Assembly: GCF_013283645.1 (NCBI RefSeq)
Contig: NZ_JABEKV010000004.1
Location: 496,001-560,000, forward strand
DNA length: 64,000 nt
Reading direction: 5' to 3'
Origin: Sinorhizobium psoraleae
Lineage (GTDB): Bacteria; Pseudomonadota; Alphaproteobacteria; Rhizobiales; Rhizobiaceae
The notes beneath the pieces are model-generated. The model saw only the letters and a list, made by a program, of their open reading frames with translations, had not been told where the DNA came from and made no database searches. Positions 35,283-44,910 of this stretch are shown in pieces. Position numbers and translations under genes: made by a program. Within the stretch, counting starts at the first letter, position 1. Each line of letters begins with the position of its first letter.

Positions 35283-35813
35283 ATGGCAAAGCTTGTCTTC
35301 GGAATGAACCAGTCCTTGGACGGTTACGTCGACCACCTGGAACTGCGGACAGGTCCCGCGCTCTTTCGTCACTGGATAGAGCACGTGCGCGACCTGACCG
35401 GCAGTGTGTACGGCCGTCGCATGTACGAGACCATGCGTTACTGGGACGAAGACCGTCCTGAATGGAGTGAGGAGCAACACGAGTTCGCGGCGGTGTGGCG
35501 GCGCCAACCGAAGTGGGTCGTATCGCGCTCGTTGAAGTCAGTCGGGCCCAACGCCACACTTGTCGATGATGACATCGAGGCGGTGATACGTGGTCTGAAG
35601 GTTCGGCTTGTTGGGGAGATTGCCGTTTCCGGACCAGACCTGGCACGAAGCCTGACCGACCTTGGTCTTATCGATGAGTACCGACTCTACTTCCAACCCA
35701 TCGTGCTTGGCCGCGGCAAGCCGTTCTTTGCCGGCCCGCGGCCGCCGCTCCGCCTTGTTTCCACCGATCCCGTTGGCGAGGACACGATTAGGCTGACATA
35801 CGTTCCTGCTTAA
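35283..35813 (+). CDS. DHFR/RibD C-terminal-like reductase domain protein
   Basis: A 176-residue protein of the dihydrofolate-reductase-like fold seen in RibD C-terminal domains and YwjB-type proteins: LVFGMNQSLDGYVDH, VYGRRMYETMRYW, VRLVGEIAVSGPDLARSL, then LYFQPIVLGRGKPFFAG. They bind NADPH, but few members have a known reaction and folate reduction is not assumed. Start 35283 (MAKLVFGM) fits the family; the frame upstream is unlike it. No operon partner; it stands near tRNA-Ser. Confidence 0.85.
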   Translation: MAKLVFGMNQSLDGYVDHLELRTGPALFRHWIEHVRDLTGSVYGRRMYETMRYWDEDRPEWSEEQHEFAAVWRRQPKWVVSRSLKSVGPNATLVDDDIEAVIRGLKVRLVGEIAVSGPDLARSLTDLGLIDEYRLYFQPIVLGRGKPFFAGPRPPLRLVSTDPVGEDTIRLTYVPA

Positions 35814-35989
35814 CGCACGACTCGCCCAACGGACTGCGCCGACAGGTCAGATCCGTTTCGGGGTCGTAAGCTGCCTGATTGCGCTGAACTAGTCTCGAAG
35901 ACACATCGCGCTATAGCGTAGAATCGGCAGTTCTCCAGAATGCGGTGATCGGCGGCAATATCGAGCTATAGACGGCAATCGGCGACAGC

Positions 35990-36079
35990 TGGCGGAGGAG
36001 GTGGGATTCGAACCCACGGTACGCTTTCACGCACGCCGGTTTTCAAGACCGGTGCCTTAAACCGCTCGGCCACTCCTCC
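35990..36079 (-). tRNA. tRNA-Ser (anticodon UGA)
   Basis: On the minus strand: GGAGGAGTGGCCGAG start, anticodon loop CTTGAAA (UGA), long variable arm (GTGCGTGAAAGCGTAC), T loop GGTTCGAATCC, acceptor end CTCCTCC then G and CCA. 90 nt with CCA. Confidence 0.97.
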
Positions 36080-36145
36080 AGTCGATTGAAAATCCAACAA
36101 TCGTTGGTTTCCTGAAAACGGCAGCTGCTACCGCTTGCTACCCAA

Positions 36146-36298
36146 TCACTCGACGGCTGGCTTTTTAGCAGCTTTGATCGCCGCGTCAACGTGCTCGGCG
36201 GCGTTCGCTCGCATGCCCTGCATTACCTGCGATTAGAGGTCCAGCGTGATGCCGATGAGTTTCGCTGAGGCGAGCAGGCGGGTCGCATTTGCGATCAT
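36146..36298 (-). pseudogene. Gene remnant with an in-frame stop beside tRNA-Ser
   Basis: On the minus strand a continuous frame reads MIANATRLLASAKLIGITLDL, a TAA stop at 36233-36235, and then SQVMQGMRANAAEHVDAAIKAAK and KPAVE before a normal TGA. Both sides look like one helical C-terminal region, so this is more likely the tail of a decayed gene than chance. It lies 67 bases from the 5' end of tRNA-Ser. I cannot assign its family. Confidence 0.4.
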
Positions 36299-36406
36299 TG
36301 GAAGGGATGGCCATAATAAAGCTAAAAGTTGTTCAGTTTGCCATAAATTCTACGCAAGGACAGGCACGCAGCGCTCTGATATTCTGGCGCATCCGGGGGG
36401 TGTGCC

Positions 36407-37519
36407 ATGCCAAATCCCAATGCGATTGTTTCGACCCGCATAGATTTCGATCCTCCGCTTGATCGGCCCACTGCCGAGCTGCTGCGCGAGGGGCTTTGGG
36501 TCGAACTCGAAGGCGGGCGCCGCGCCCGGCTTGACGCGAGCGACGCCCGATCGAGCGGCTTGGTCCAAGTGCTTGACGGGCTCGCGAGGCGCAAGGCGCC
36601 GGTCTATCTGGAGATCGATCCTAACAGCGCGGCAATCACACGGCTGCTCATCCCGCACGTGACGCGCCCGATGAGCATGCTTCCGAGCGACCAGGGCTAT
36701 GAGGTCATGCTCGAAAGGTCGCACGCCCGCCACGCCCTGAGGCGCGACAATCCCGATTTCGCGACGCTCGAGCCGTTGCTGCGCGCCGCGCTCGACTCGG
36801 GGCAGCTGCTTATCATCACCGAGGATGATGCGCACAACATCATTGATATTCGCGCCTACACGCCCGGCCCCGATGACGCGCCGCTGCCGCCTTGGCCCAA
36901 ACCCGATTCGCTGCCGTTCGAACGGCCGTGGTGGAAGCGTCTGCTCGACTGGATCTGGCGCTGGCCGTTCTGGCCCTGGTGGTGGTTTCGCTGCGTTTCG
37001 AAAGCGACCGCCCAGCAGATCTTCGATGCGATGAGCGCGAAGTCTTGCCCGCCGCTCACGGTGCCAGCGCCCTGCATCCCTTTTCTCTATCCCGATGACG
37101 GCTGCTGGGGCCGCGCGCACGAGATGTGCCGGCTGATGATCAATATGGGACGCAAGCCGCGCAAGGTGTGGATACAGGGGAGCTTGCACGTCGCCACAAA
37201 AAACAATCCCAACTGCTTCGTGAACTGGGGTTGGCATGTCGCGCCGACGCTATGCGTGCGCCAGGGCTGGTTCTGGACACAGCAGATGGTGATCGATCCC
37301 TCGCTCTTCGCCACGCCCGTGACGCAGGCAACGTGGAAGGGAGTTCAGGGCGATCCGAGCGCCACGCTGACGCCGAGCGACGCGTCGATCTTCTATCTCT
37401 GGGGCAACGTGACTGACCCCACCTATGTCGAGACCAACAAGGTGCTCGCCGATTATCGTCTCCAGCTTCAGAACCGCGCGATCCAGCACGGCCCGCCGCC
37501 CTATGCAAATTGTCCGTAG
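36407..37519 (+). CDS. Protein-glutaminase-like deamidase with an unknown N-terminal domain
   Basis: A 370-residue protein without a signal peptide. Residues 225-310 match protein-glutaminases (Chryseobacterium protein glutaminase and relatives, a papain/transglutaminase-like fold that deamidates glutamine side chains): DDGCWGRAHEM with Cys233, NWGWHVAP with His277 and VIDPSLFATPVT with Asp297. The Cys-His-Asp spacing of 44 and 20 residues is close to that of the known enzyme as I remember it. Residues 1-165 form an unrecognised domain that ends IITEDDAHNIIDIR, and residues 172-200 are extremely rich in Trp. GGGGGG precedes the ATG. No immunity-like or secretion partner is visible. Activity is an inference. 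Confidence 0.75.
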   Translation: MPNPNAIVSTRIDFDPPLDRPTAELLREGLWVELEGGRRARLDASDARSSGLVQVLDGLARRKAPVYLEIDPNSAAITRLLIPHVTRPMSMLPSDQGYEVMLERSHARHALRRDNPDFATLEPLLRAALDSGQLLIITEDDAHNIIDIRAYTPGPDDAPLPPWPKPDSLPFERPWWKRLLDWIWRWPFWPWWWFRCVSKATAQQIFDAMSAKSCPPLTVPAPCIPFLYPDDGCWGRAHEMCRLMINMGRKPRKVWIQGSLHVATKNNPNCFVNWGWHVAPTLCVRQGWFWTQQMVIDPSLFATPVTQATWKGVQGDPSATLTPSDASIFYLWGNVTDPTYVETNKVLADYRLQLQNRAIQHGPPPYANCP

Positions 37520-37941
37520 CGGAGCCAGGAATATGAAAAGAGGCTGCACGGCAATTCGGCCGGCCCCCCGCTTGGCGTGGTCGGCGGTCGGAAGTCGCAG
37601 CCCACTCGCCTTTCACAGCCGACGAGACGGCTATACCAGCCTTGACGCTGGGTTGAACGGCAAATCTCGCAGTCTTTGCAAGTTTTAACGTGCCCGGCGC
37701 TCGGGAAAATTTTTGGTCTTCCGGGAGGAGACCTAGGCTGCGCGAGAGAGGCTCGCGCATGGGTTTATACGATTTGTAAACCATAGCGGAAGATTTTTGC
37801 CGCGCCTCAGGCTCCTGTTCGCAATTTTGCCGTCTTGCTGACATGATTAATCGACTGTCTCGTTTCGAGACGCCGAGCTTTCCGCGGGGGCTAGAGCGGA
37901 ATGTTTTCGAAATACGGCTTTGCGAACGATATTGGGGACAG
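37520..37941. other. Intergenic stretch upstream of rlpA
   Basis: About 420 bases. A short frame (37533-37688, 51 residues) has GGAGCCAGGAAT ahead of it, but its product is arginine-rich without any pattern, and I do not call it. GTTTA-TACGATTTG-TAAAC near 37764-37784 is a weak dyad. The rest presumably holds the rlpA promoter. Confidence 0.4.
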
Positions 37942-38976
37942 ATGATTTTTAGAAGAGATGCGGCACTTCTTTCGAGGGGATTACGTGTTGCTGCGGTTCC
38001 GTTGCTTTGCGCGACGCTTGCCGCCTGCGGATCGGCTTCGAGTGTCAAGACAAGCAAGGCGCGGAGCAAGGAATACTTTGCCGAGTCGGTCTATGGCGTC
38101 AAAGCCAGCCCGCGGGTCGCGACCGGGACAAACATCCCGAAGGGTGGTGGGCGTTACCAGGTCGGAAAGGCCTATCAGGTCAAGGGCAAGTGGTATCAGC
38201 CGAAGGAGGATTTCGGCTACAACAAGTTAGGCGTCGCGTCCTGGTACGGTTCCGCCTTTCACGGGCGGCTGACGGCGAACGGCGAAGTCTACGACAAGTA
38301 TCACCTGTCCGCCGCGCATCCGACTTTCCCCCTGCCCAGCTATGCACGCGTCACCAATCTGGAAAATGGCACATCGGTCATCGTTCGCGTGAACGATCGG
38401 GGCCCATACGAGTACGGCCGCATCATCGATGTCTCCTCGAAGACAGCCGACATGCTGGACATCAAGGGCAAGGGCAGTGCCAAGGTGCGCGTGCAATATG
38501 TCGGCCGCGCGCCGCTCGAGGGCAACGATATGCCCTATCTGATGGCCTCCTACGTCAAGAAGGGTGACCGTAGTCCCGGCGTGATGCCGGAAGGACAGAT
38601 CGCGACAGGTGTCATGGTTGCGTCGAACGAGCCGTTCCGCAACCAGGTGCCGGATCTCGCCAGCGTGCCGGTCCCTCGCAACGCGACGCTGGATACGGGC
38701 GTTCCGATGACCGCGCTCGCCGAGCCGGCGGCGCAAGCCGCCATGCCGCAATCTCTCGGCGAATTTGTCACGCTACCGGAGATCGGGCCGATCCCCACCG
38801 TGCGGCCGGAGTTGATCCCGATGCCCGACGGAAACATGGCTTATGCCGCCGCCTATGTCGAAGTGCGCGTCAGCGATAAGGCGTCGCCCTTCGAGGCAAT
38901 TATGGTCGATTCGAACCCGCTTACGGCCGATTCCATCATCGCCTATGCAAAGCGCCAGAACAGGGATGGTGTTTAG
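37942..38976 (+). CDS. rlpA: RlpA-like septal ring lytic transglycosylase lipoprotein
   Basis: A 344-residue outer-membrane lipoprotein. The signal with lipobox LAAC is at residues 23-26 (LLCATLAACGS), then the double-psi beta-barrel of RlpA (about 95-185: GVASWYGSAFHGRLTANGE, HPTFPLPSYARVTNLENG, VNDRGPYEYGRIIDVS). RlpA cuts peptide-free glycan in some species. The C-terminal 150 residues are proline-rich and lack the SPOR domain common in other RlpA proteins. Start 37942 has GGGGA upstream and begins the lipoprotein signal; the frame extends to 37843 without need. It precedes the DacF-like gene by about 60 bases, a classic envelope pair. Confidence 0.9.
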   Translation: MIFRRDAALLSRGLRVAAVPLLCATLAACGSASSVKTSKARSKEYFAESVYGVKASPRVATGTNIPKGGGRYQVGKAYQVKGKWYQPKEDFGYNKLGVASWYGSAFHGRLTANGEVYDKYHLSAAHPTFPLPSYARVTNLENGTSVIVRVNDRGPYEYGRIIDVSSKTADMLDIKGKGSAKVRVQYVGRAPLEGNDMPYLMASYVKKGDRSPGVMPEGQIATGVMVASNEPFRNQVPDLASVPVPRNATLDTGVPMTALAEPAAQAAMPQSLGEFVTLPEIGPIPTVRPELIPMPDGNMAYAAAYVEVRVSDKASPFEAIMVDSNPLTADSIIAYAKRQNRDGV

Positions 38977-39039
38977 CGCTAGCTTCGGTTGAACAGCTTT
39001 GTTCGCGCTGCTATGCCCATGATGAAGCCGGAGTTTCTC

Positions 39040-40194
39040 ATGCGCATAAAGTTGCTCGCGGTCGTGGCCCTTCTTGCGGCGACCGTCTCGACAAATGCGG
39101 TCGCCCAGGCGCCCGCGTTCGACACCAAGGCGAAACAAATCTATCTCGTCGATGGGGAGACCGGCACAGTGCTCTTCGCTCGCGGCGAAGACGAGCCCGT
39201 GCCGCCGGCATCGCTTGCCAAGCTGATGGCGATGGAGGTGGTCTTCGAGGCGTTGGACAAGGGCGAACTGAGTCCTGAGACGACCTACGAGGTCTCCGAG
39301 CACGCCTGGCGGACCGGAGGCGCACCGTCCGGCACCTCGACGATGTTTGCCGCAATCAAGTCGAGGATCCGCGTTGCGGACCTTATTCAAGGCGCAATCG
39401 TGCAACTGGCGAACGATGCCTGTATCATCCTCGCGGAAGGCATGAACGGCAGCGAAGCTGCTTTTGCCGAGCGTATGACGGCGCGGGCGCGCGAACTCGG
39501 CATGCCCGTCGCGGTTTTCAACAACGCCACCGGTCTTCCTCATCCTGCGAACAAGGTGACGATGCGGGAGCTGGTGACGCTGGCGCGGCATCTGCGCGAG
39601 GCTCACCCGGATTTCTATCGGCTCTATTCCCGAGCCGAATTTGAGTGGAACAAGATCCGCCAGCGCAATCGCAATCCGCTGATTGCCGCCAATGTCGGCG
39701 TCGACGGGCTGGCGACGGGGTTCGCGGAAGGTTTCGGCTTTTCGCTTGCCGCGTCGATGCAGCGCGGAGACCGCCGCGTCTATCTTGCCATGGGCGGGCT
39801 CGAAAGCGACAAGGAGCGCACGGACGAAAGCCGCAGGGTGCTCGATTGGGCGATGACGGCGTTCGAGAAACGGCGCATCTTCGCCGATGGGGAGGCCATC
39901 GGCGAAGCAAGCGTCTATGGTGGCGCGACATCGCGCGTCCCTCTTGTCGCGGCCGGGCCGATCGATGTCCTGCTCCCGGTCAACAATCCTGAACGGCTAA
40001 CCGCGCGCATCGTTTACAAATGGCCGCTGACGGCACCGGTCGCGGCGGGTCAGGAAGTCGGCGTCGTCAAGCTTTGGAACGGCGAGCGATTGTTGCGGGA
40101 AGTGCCGGTGAGGACCGGCAGCGCGGTCGAGATTGGCACGCTTACCAGCCGCGCACTCGATGCGCTCCAGGAGCTTCTCTTCTTCTGGCTGTAA
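39040..40194 (+). CDS. D-alanyl-D-alanine carboxypeptidase family (DacF-like) with altered motifs
   Basis: A 384-residue exported S11-family protein (low-molecular-weight PBP). The signal peptide ends near TNAVAQ; the SxxK motif is intact as SLAK (nt 39211-39222). The usual SxN reads LAN (QLANDAC, nt 39406-39414) and the KTG reads ATG (DGLATGF, nt 39712-39720), so two residues that normally help acylation are changed. A C-terminal beta-domain (YKWPLTAPVAAGQEVGVVKLW) follows. It may be less active, or have a non-catalytic peptidoglycan role. Start 39040 has GGAG six bases upstream. It lies behind rlpA. Confidence 0.87.
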   Translation: MRIKLLAVVALLAATVSTNAVAQAPAFDTKAKQIYLVDGETGTVLFARGEDEPVPPASLAKLMAMEVVFEALDKGELSPETTYEVSEHAWRTGGAPSGTSTMFAAIKSRIRVADLIQGAIVQLANDACIILAEGMNGSEAAFAERMTARARELGMPVAVFNNATGLPHPANKVTMRELVTLARHLREAHPDFYRLYSRAEFEWNKIRQRNRNPLIAANVGVDGLATGFAEGFGFSLAASMQRGDRRVYLAMGGLESDKERTDESRRVLDWAMTAFEKRRIFADGEAIGEASVYGGATSRVPLVAAGPIDVLLPVNNPERLTARIVYKWPLTAPVAAGQEVGVVKLWNGERLLREVPVRTGSAVEIGTLTSRALDALQELLFFWL

Positions 40195-40250
40195 CAAATG
40201 CGCACGCGCCCGTTTCTTCTGGCGAACCAATCGGCTAAACAGGGCCGATA

Positions 40251-40355
40251 GCTACAGCGCCGCGCGTCTTGTCAGACGCGCAAAGCGCGCTGTAGCACGT
40301 TGAATTGCTGCATGTTTTTATCCTTAAATCGGCTACGATTTAAGGAAACATGCAG
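40251..40355. repeat. RIME1-type palindromic repeat, copy C (inverted, nearly complete)
   Basis: First a dyad with arms CTACAGCGCCGCGCGTCTTG and GACGCGCAAAGCGCGCTGTAG, then AATTGCTGCATG and a second dyad ATCCTTAAATCG / CGATTTAAGGA ending in AAACATGCAG. This is the best copy of the three and is inverted relative to copies A and B. It lies between the DacF-like gene and tmk. Confidence 0.85.
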
Positions 40356-40374
40356 GCGGCCGATTTGGGAACGC

Positions 40375-41055
40375 ATGTCGCTGACGAAGGGTTTGTTCGT
40401 AACGTTTGAGGGCGGGGAAGGGGCCGGCAAGTCGACCCAGATGCGCCTGCTGGCCGATTCGCTGCGTGCTCGCGGCTATAATGTGCTCACCACGCGAGAG
40501 CCTGGCGGCTCCGTCGGTGCCGAGGCAGTTCGCCACGTGCTGCTCTCGGGGGCGGCGGAATCTTTCGGCGTTCGCATGGAGGCGATACTCTTTGCGGCCG
40601 CGCGCAGCGACCACGTCGAAGAAGTGATCCGGCCGGCGCTTCAGAAGGGTACCATCGTCCTCTGCGATCGTTTTATGGATTCCTCGCGCGTTTACCAGGG
40701 CATCACCGGCAATCTCGAACCGGCCTTCGTGGAAACGCTCGAACGCGTGGCCGTCAATGGTGTGATTCCGGACCGAACGATCATCTTCGACCTGCCTGCC
40801 GCGCTTGGGCTTGAACGCGCGCGCCATCGCGCCGCCGATGGCAATCCCGACCGTTTCGAGAAGGAACAGCTGGAAACGCACGAGAAACGGCGCGAAGCCT
40901 TCCTCGACATCGCGGAAGCTGACCCTCGGCGTTGTCGTGTCGTCGATGCAGCACGGCCGCCGGACGTCGTCGCCGCCGAGGTCCGGGAGATCATGGATGC
41001 ATTGCTACCAGACGGTGACCAGCCGCAGTCGTCAAGCGCGGAAGCTGCATCATGA
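40375..41055 (+). CDS. tmk: Thymidylate kinase
   Basis: A 226-residue P-loop kinase that phosphorylates dTMP to dTDP. The P-loop is [12 protein letters not shown], the dTMP pocket DR motif lies in [14 protein letters not shown], and the LID region [15 protein letters not shown] follows. Start 40375 (MSLTKGLFV) has GGGA ahead; the longer frame would run into the RIME repeat. The stop overlaps the holB start by four bases (ATGA), so the two are coupled. Confidence 0.95.
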   Translation: MSLTKGLFVTFEGGEGAGKSTQMRLLADSLRARGYNVLTTREPGGSVGAEAVRHVLLSGAAESFGVRMEAILFAAARSDHVEEVIRPALQKGTIVLCDRFMDSSRVYQGITGNLEPAFVETLERVAVNGVIPDRTIIFDLPAALGLERARHRAADGNPDRFEKEQLETHEKRREAFLDIAEADPRRCRVVDAARPPDVVAAEVREIMDALLPDGDQPQSSSAEAAS

Positions 41056-42083
41056 CGATAGAGCGTCCTGGTGTGTTGGAGGGGGCTGTGGCCCCGGCGG
41101 AAAACGCGAAGCTCTTTGGCCATCTTCAGGCGGAAGCTTTTCTTGCCCAGAGCTACAAGTCCGGCAAAGCGCACCATGCGATCCTCATCGAAGGACCGGA
41201 AGGCATCGGCAAGGCGACGCTTGCCTTCCGCTTCGCGTACCATATCTTGAACCACCCAGAGCCGACGACAGCACCCGATCAGCTCGCCGATCCGGATCCC
41301 GCCTCCATCGTCACACGGCAGCTCGCATCCGGGGCATCACATAACCTGCTTCATCTCACCCGCCCTGTGGACGAGAAAACGGGCAGGGCCAAAGGGGCAA
41401 TTACCGTGGATGAGGTGCGGCGCGCCGGAAAATTCTTCGGCCAGACGTCCGGCACGGGGAACTGGCGCATCGTCATCATCGACCCGGCGGACGATCTCAA
41501 CCGCAATGCGGCCAACGCCATCCTCAAGATACTCGAGGAACCGCCGCGCCGGTCGCTTTTTCTCGTGCTCACGCACGCGCCCGGAAAACTGCTGCCGACC
41601 ATCCGCTCGCGCTGCCTTCCGTTGCGGCTGAAGCCGCTGGACGACGAGTCCATGCGCCAGGCGCTTGCCCAACTCGGCTTCGATCTGACGGGGCCGAACG
41701 TCGAGCGCATCCTCGCCGCGGCGAACGGCAGTGTCTCCGAGGCGCTGAAGCTCATCAATTACGGCGGTCTCGATATCGCCGCCGCCTTCGAAGATATTTT
41801 GGCGGGGCAGGGACCAGCTGTCCGAAGGCAGATACACAAGCTCGCGGATATTCTGTCGGCACGGGATAGTGAAACGATCTACGATTTCTTCTCGTCTCTG
41901 TTGGCCGGACGCGTCATGCAGCAGGCGCGGGACGCGGCACTCGCCGGTGATATCGGCAGGGCCGAGCGCCTTGCGAGGCTCTCCAGCACTTTCGCCGAGC
42001 GGCTGACAGTGAGCGACGCCTATAATCTCGATCGCAAGCAGACGATCCTGTCGCTACTCGAAGATCTGAAGGGCGCTTTATAG
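41052..42083 (+). CDS. holB: DNA polymerase III delta' subunit
   Basis: A 343-residue AAA+ clamp-loader subunit. [25 protein letters not shown] is the P-loop region and [25 protein letters not shown] the typical delta' segment with the SRC motif following ([13 protein letters not shown]). It opens the sliding clamp in replication with gamma/tau and delta. It is translated by coupling to tmk (tmk-holB is a common pair) and ends in a 6-base overlap with the convergent MazG-like gene. Confidence 0.92.
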   Translation: MTIERPGVLEGAVAPAENAKLFGHLQAEAFLAQSYKSGKAHHAILIEGPEGIGKATLAFRFAYHILNHPEPTTAPDQLADPDPASIVTRQLASGASHNLLHLTRPVDEKTGRAKGAITVDEVRRAGKFFGQTSGTGNWRIVIIDPADDLNRNAANAILKILEEPPRRSLFLVLTHAPGKLLPTIRSRCLPLRLKPLDDESMRQALAQLGFDLTGPNVERILAAANGSVSEALKLINYGGLDIAAAFEDILAGQGPAVRRQIHKLADILSARDSETIYDFFSSLLAGRVMQQARDAALAGDIGRAERLARLSSTFAERLTVSDAYNLDRKQTILSLLEDLKGAL

Positions 42084-42383
42084 GTCGGGCTTGAACTTCC
42101 ATTTCCGCTCGATCGACGAGGCAAGGTCGATGTCGTTGCGATAAGCGAAAAGCAGAACATGGCCGAGGAGGTCCGCTGTTTCGTCGGCAAGAGATTGGCG
42201 CAATTCACCCGGCGTCTTCCCGCCGTTGCGTCCCCGTCCGCTGAGCTTGTTCCACGCCTGCGTCAGTTCACCCATTTCTTCCTGCAGTTTCAGAACGTAC
42301 CAGTCCGGGTCGCGCAAGACGGAATGTTCGGCGGCATAGGCGGCCGAGGCTTCCTCGAATTTTCGCTTAAGCTCGTCGAACAT
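42078..42383 (-). CDS. MazG-like nucleotide pyrophosphohydrolase fold protein
   Basis: A 101-residue all-helical protein. KLQEEMGELTQAW and ADETADLLGHVLLFA reproduce the EExxE ... ExxD metal-binding pattern of the MazG/dUTPase-like fold, which hydrolyses noncanonical or stress nucleotides. It is shorter than MazG itself and of single-domain type. The physiological nucleotide is unknown. It overlaps the end of holB tail to tail. Confidence 0.8.
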   Translation of the reverse strand: MFDELKRKFEEASAAYAAEHSVLRDPDWYVLKLQEEMGELTQAWNKLSGRGRNGGKTPGELRQSLADETADLLGHVLLFAYRNDIDLASSIERKWKFKPDL

Positions 42384-42564
42384 CCCGCTTCCCTTGTTTG
42401 TTCCCCTTTTGTTCTAATTTGTGGCATGTGTCAACCGGCTGCCTGCTTTATGGCGCCGCGCTTGGCGTCAAATGGGCTTTTTCTGGGCCCAGCGGTTCCC
42501 TACCTGAAGGCGATGCGCTAATAGCTGCCACTAGTTCCTGATCCGAGATATATCGAAGCCCATC

Positions 42565-44115
42565 ATGAGAGATACCTCCCCCTTCTACATCACCACCGCG
42601 ATTTCCTATCCGAACGGCAGGCCGCATATCGGCCACGCCTACGAGTTGATCGCGACCGATGCGATGGCGCGCTATCAGCGACTGGACGGGCGCGAGGTTT
42701 TCTTCCTGACCGGGACGGACGAGCACGGCCAGAAGATGCAGCAGACGGCGAAGAAGGAAGGTATTTCCGCGCAGGAGCTTGCCGACCGCAACTCGGCCGA
42801 ATTCCAGAAGATGGCCGTGCTTCTCAACGCCTCCAACGACGATTTCATCCGCACGACCGAGAAACGTCACCACGAGGCCTCGCAGGAAATCTGGACCCGC
42901 ATGGGAGAGGCGGGTGATCTCTACAAGGATTCCTATGCCGGATGGTATTCCGTCCGCGATGAGGCCTATTATCAGGAAAACGAGACGGAGCTGCGCGACG
43001 ACGGCGTGCGTTATGGGCCGCAGGGTACCCCCGTCGAGTGGGTGGAGGAGGAGAGCTATTTCTTCCGCCTCTCCGCCTATCAGGAGAAACTCCTCAAGCA
43101 CTACGAAGAGAACCCGGAATTCATCGGCCCGGCCGAGCGGCGAAACGAAGTCATTTCGTTCGTCAAGTCGGGCCTGAAGGATCTCTCTGTTTCGCGCACG
43201 ACCTTCGACTGGGGCATCAAGGTCCCGAACGATCCGGCCCACGTCATGTATGTCTGGGTGGACGCGTTGACGAACTATATCACCGCGACGGGCTATCTGA
43301 CCGATCCGACCGGGCCGCGTGCAAAATTCTGGCCGGCGAATATCCATGTCATCGGCAAGGACATCATCCGCTTCCATGCCGTCTACTGGCCGGCCTTCCT
43401 GATGTCCGCCGGCCTGCCGCTCCCGAAGCGGGTCTTCGCTCATGGCTTTCTGCTCAACAAGGGCGAGAAGATGTCGAAGTCGCTCGGCAACGTCGTGGAT
43501 CCGTTCAATCTGGTGGAGCACTTCGGCCTCGACCAGATACGCTACTTCTTCCTGCGCGAAGTCTCTTTCGGCCAGGACGGCAGCTATAGCGAGGAGGGGA
43601 TAGCGACACGCATCAACTCCGATCTCGCAAATGGCATCGGCAATCTCGCCAGCCGTTCGCTGTCGATGATCGTGAAGAACTGCGACGGCCAGGTTCCGGT
43701 TTGCGGGCCGCTCTCTGACGAGGACAAGGCCATGTTGGCCTCTGCCGATGCCCTGCTCGAAACGACGCGTGATGATATGGGCAAGCAGCTTATCCATCGC
43801 GCGCTCGCCGCGATCATCGCTGTGGTTTCCGAAACCGATCGCTATTTCGCGGGTCAGGAGCCTTGGGCACTGAAGAAGACGGATCCGGAGCGGATGGCGA
43901 CGGTGCTTTACGTCACCGCCGAAGTCGTGCGGCAGATTGCGATCCTGCTGCAGCCCTTCATGCCGGAATCGGCAGGCAAGCTTCTCGACCTCGTGGCCGT
44001 ACCGGCCGACAAGCGTGATTTCGCTCATCTCGGCGACGCCGGACGCCTCGTCTCCGGAACGCCGCTCGAGGCACCGAAGCCGGTCTTCCCACGTTACGTG
44101 GCGCCGGAAGCGTAA
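42565..44115 (+). CDS. metG: Methionyl-tRNA synthetase
   Basis: A 516-residue class I enzyme that charges tRNA-Met. HIGH appears as [17 protein letters not shown] as [14 protein letters not shown], and the anticodon-binding helical domain follows ([23 protein letters not shown]). The zinc-knuckle insertion and C-terminal dimerisation domain of E. coli MetG are missing, which is the shorter form common in alphaproteobacteria. It starts a run metG-tatD-MBL hydrolase with gaps of 14 and 1 bases. Confidence 0.97.
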   Translation: MRDTSPFYITTAISYPNGRPHIGHAYELIATDAMARYQRLDGREVFFLTGTDEHGQKMQQTAKKEGISAQELADRNSAEFQKMAVLLNASNDDFIRTTEKRHHEASQEIWTRMGEAGDLYKDSYAGWYSVRDEAYYQENETELRDDGVRYGPQGTPVEWVEEESYFFRLSAYQEKLLKHYEENPEFIGPAERRNEVISFVKSGLKDLSVSRTTFDWGIKVPNDPAHVMYVWVDALTNYITATGYLTDPTGPRAKFWPANIHVIGKDIIRFHAVYWPAFLMSAGLPLPKRVFAHGFLLNKGEKMSKSLGNVVDPFNLVEHFGLDQIRYFFLREVSFGQDGSYSEEGIATRINSDLANGIGNLASRSLSMIVKNCDGQVPVCGPLSDEDKAMLASADALLETTRDDMGKQLIHRALAAIIAVVSETDRYFAGQEPWALKKTDPERMATVLYVTAEVVRQIAILLQPFMPESAGKLLDLVAVPADKRDFAHLGDAGRLVSGTPLEAPKPVFPRYVAPEA

Positions 44116-44129
44116 GCGAGTGCAAACGA

Positions 44130-44909
44130 ATGTTGATCGACACCCATTGCCATCTGGACTTCCCGGACTTCGAGGCTGAGCGCGACGCGATCATCGAGCG
44201 CGCAAGTGCGGCCGGCGTGACGCAAATGGTGACGATTTCGACGCGCGTGAAGCGGTTCGACACGATCCTCGCGATCGCCGAAGCCTATCGGAACGTCTTT
44301 TGCTCCGTCGGGACCCATCCACACAACGCCGACGAGGAGCTCGACATCACCACGGAAGATCTCGTTCGGCTCTCGGCGCATCCGAAGGTGGTTGCGATCG
44401 GAGAGGCGGGGCTCGACTATTTCTACGACAACGCACCGCGCGACGCTCAGGCTGAAGGGCTGCGGCGGCACATTGCGGCAGCGCGCGAAACCGGGCTGCC
44501 GCTGGTGATCCACAGCCGCTCGGCCGACGAAGACATGGCCGAGATCCTGACCGAAGAAAGCGGGAAGGGGACCTTCCCTTTCCTTCTCCACTGCTTCTCG
44601 TCCGGTCCGGAGCTTGCGCGAGTCGGCGTCGAGCTTGGCGGATACGTGTCCTTTTCCGGCATCCTGACCTTCCCGAAATCGCAAGAAATCAGAGACATCG
44701 CGAAGACGATCCCGCACGACCGGATGATCGTCGAAACGGACGCGCCGTATCTCGCGCCGAAGCCGTTCCGCGGCAAGCGCAACGAACCGGCCTTTGTCGC
44801 GCATACGGCGGAGGTCCTGGCGGAAACGATCGGCGTTTCGACGGAGGAGATTGCGCAAATTACGACGGAGAACGCCTTGCGCATCTTCTCAAAAATGCCG
44901 AGGCTCTGA
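44130..44909 (+). CDS. TatD-family metal-dependent hydrolase
   Basis: A 259-residue TIM-barrel deoxyribonuclease-like protein. Metal-site motifs are DTHCHLDFPDF at the start, SVGTHPHNADE, GEAGLDYFYDN, HSRSADEDM, HCFSSG and VETDAPYLAPKPFRGKRNEP. TatD proteins show 3'-5' exonuclease activity in some species; the name refers to the tat operon only by history. The ATG lies 14 bases after metG and the gene ends one base before the next start. Confidence 0.95.
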   Translation: MLIDTHCHLDFPDFEAERDAIIERASAAGVTQMVTISTRVKRFDTILAIAEAYRNVFCSVGTHPHNADEELDITTEDLVRLSAHPKVVAIGEAGLDYFYDNAPRDAQAEGLRRHIAAARETGLPLVIHSRSADEDMAEILTEESGKGTFPFLLHCFSSGPELARVGVELGGYVSFSGILTFPKSQEIRDIAKTIPHDRMIVETDAPYLAPKPFRGKRNEPAFVAHTAEVLAETIGVSTEEIAQITTENALRIFSKMPRL

Positions 44910-44910
44910 C

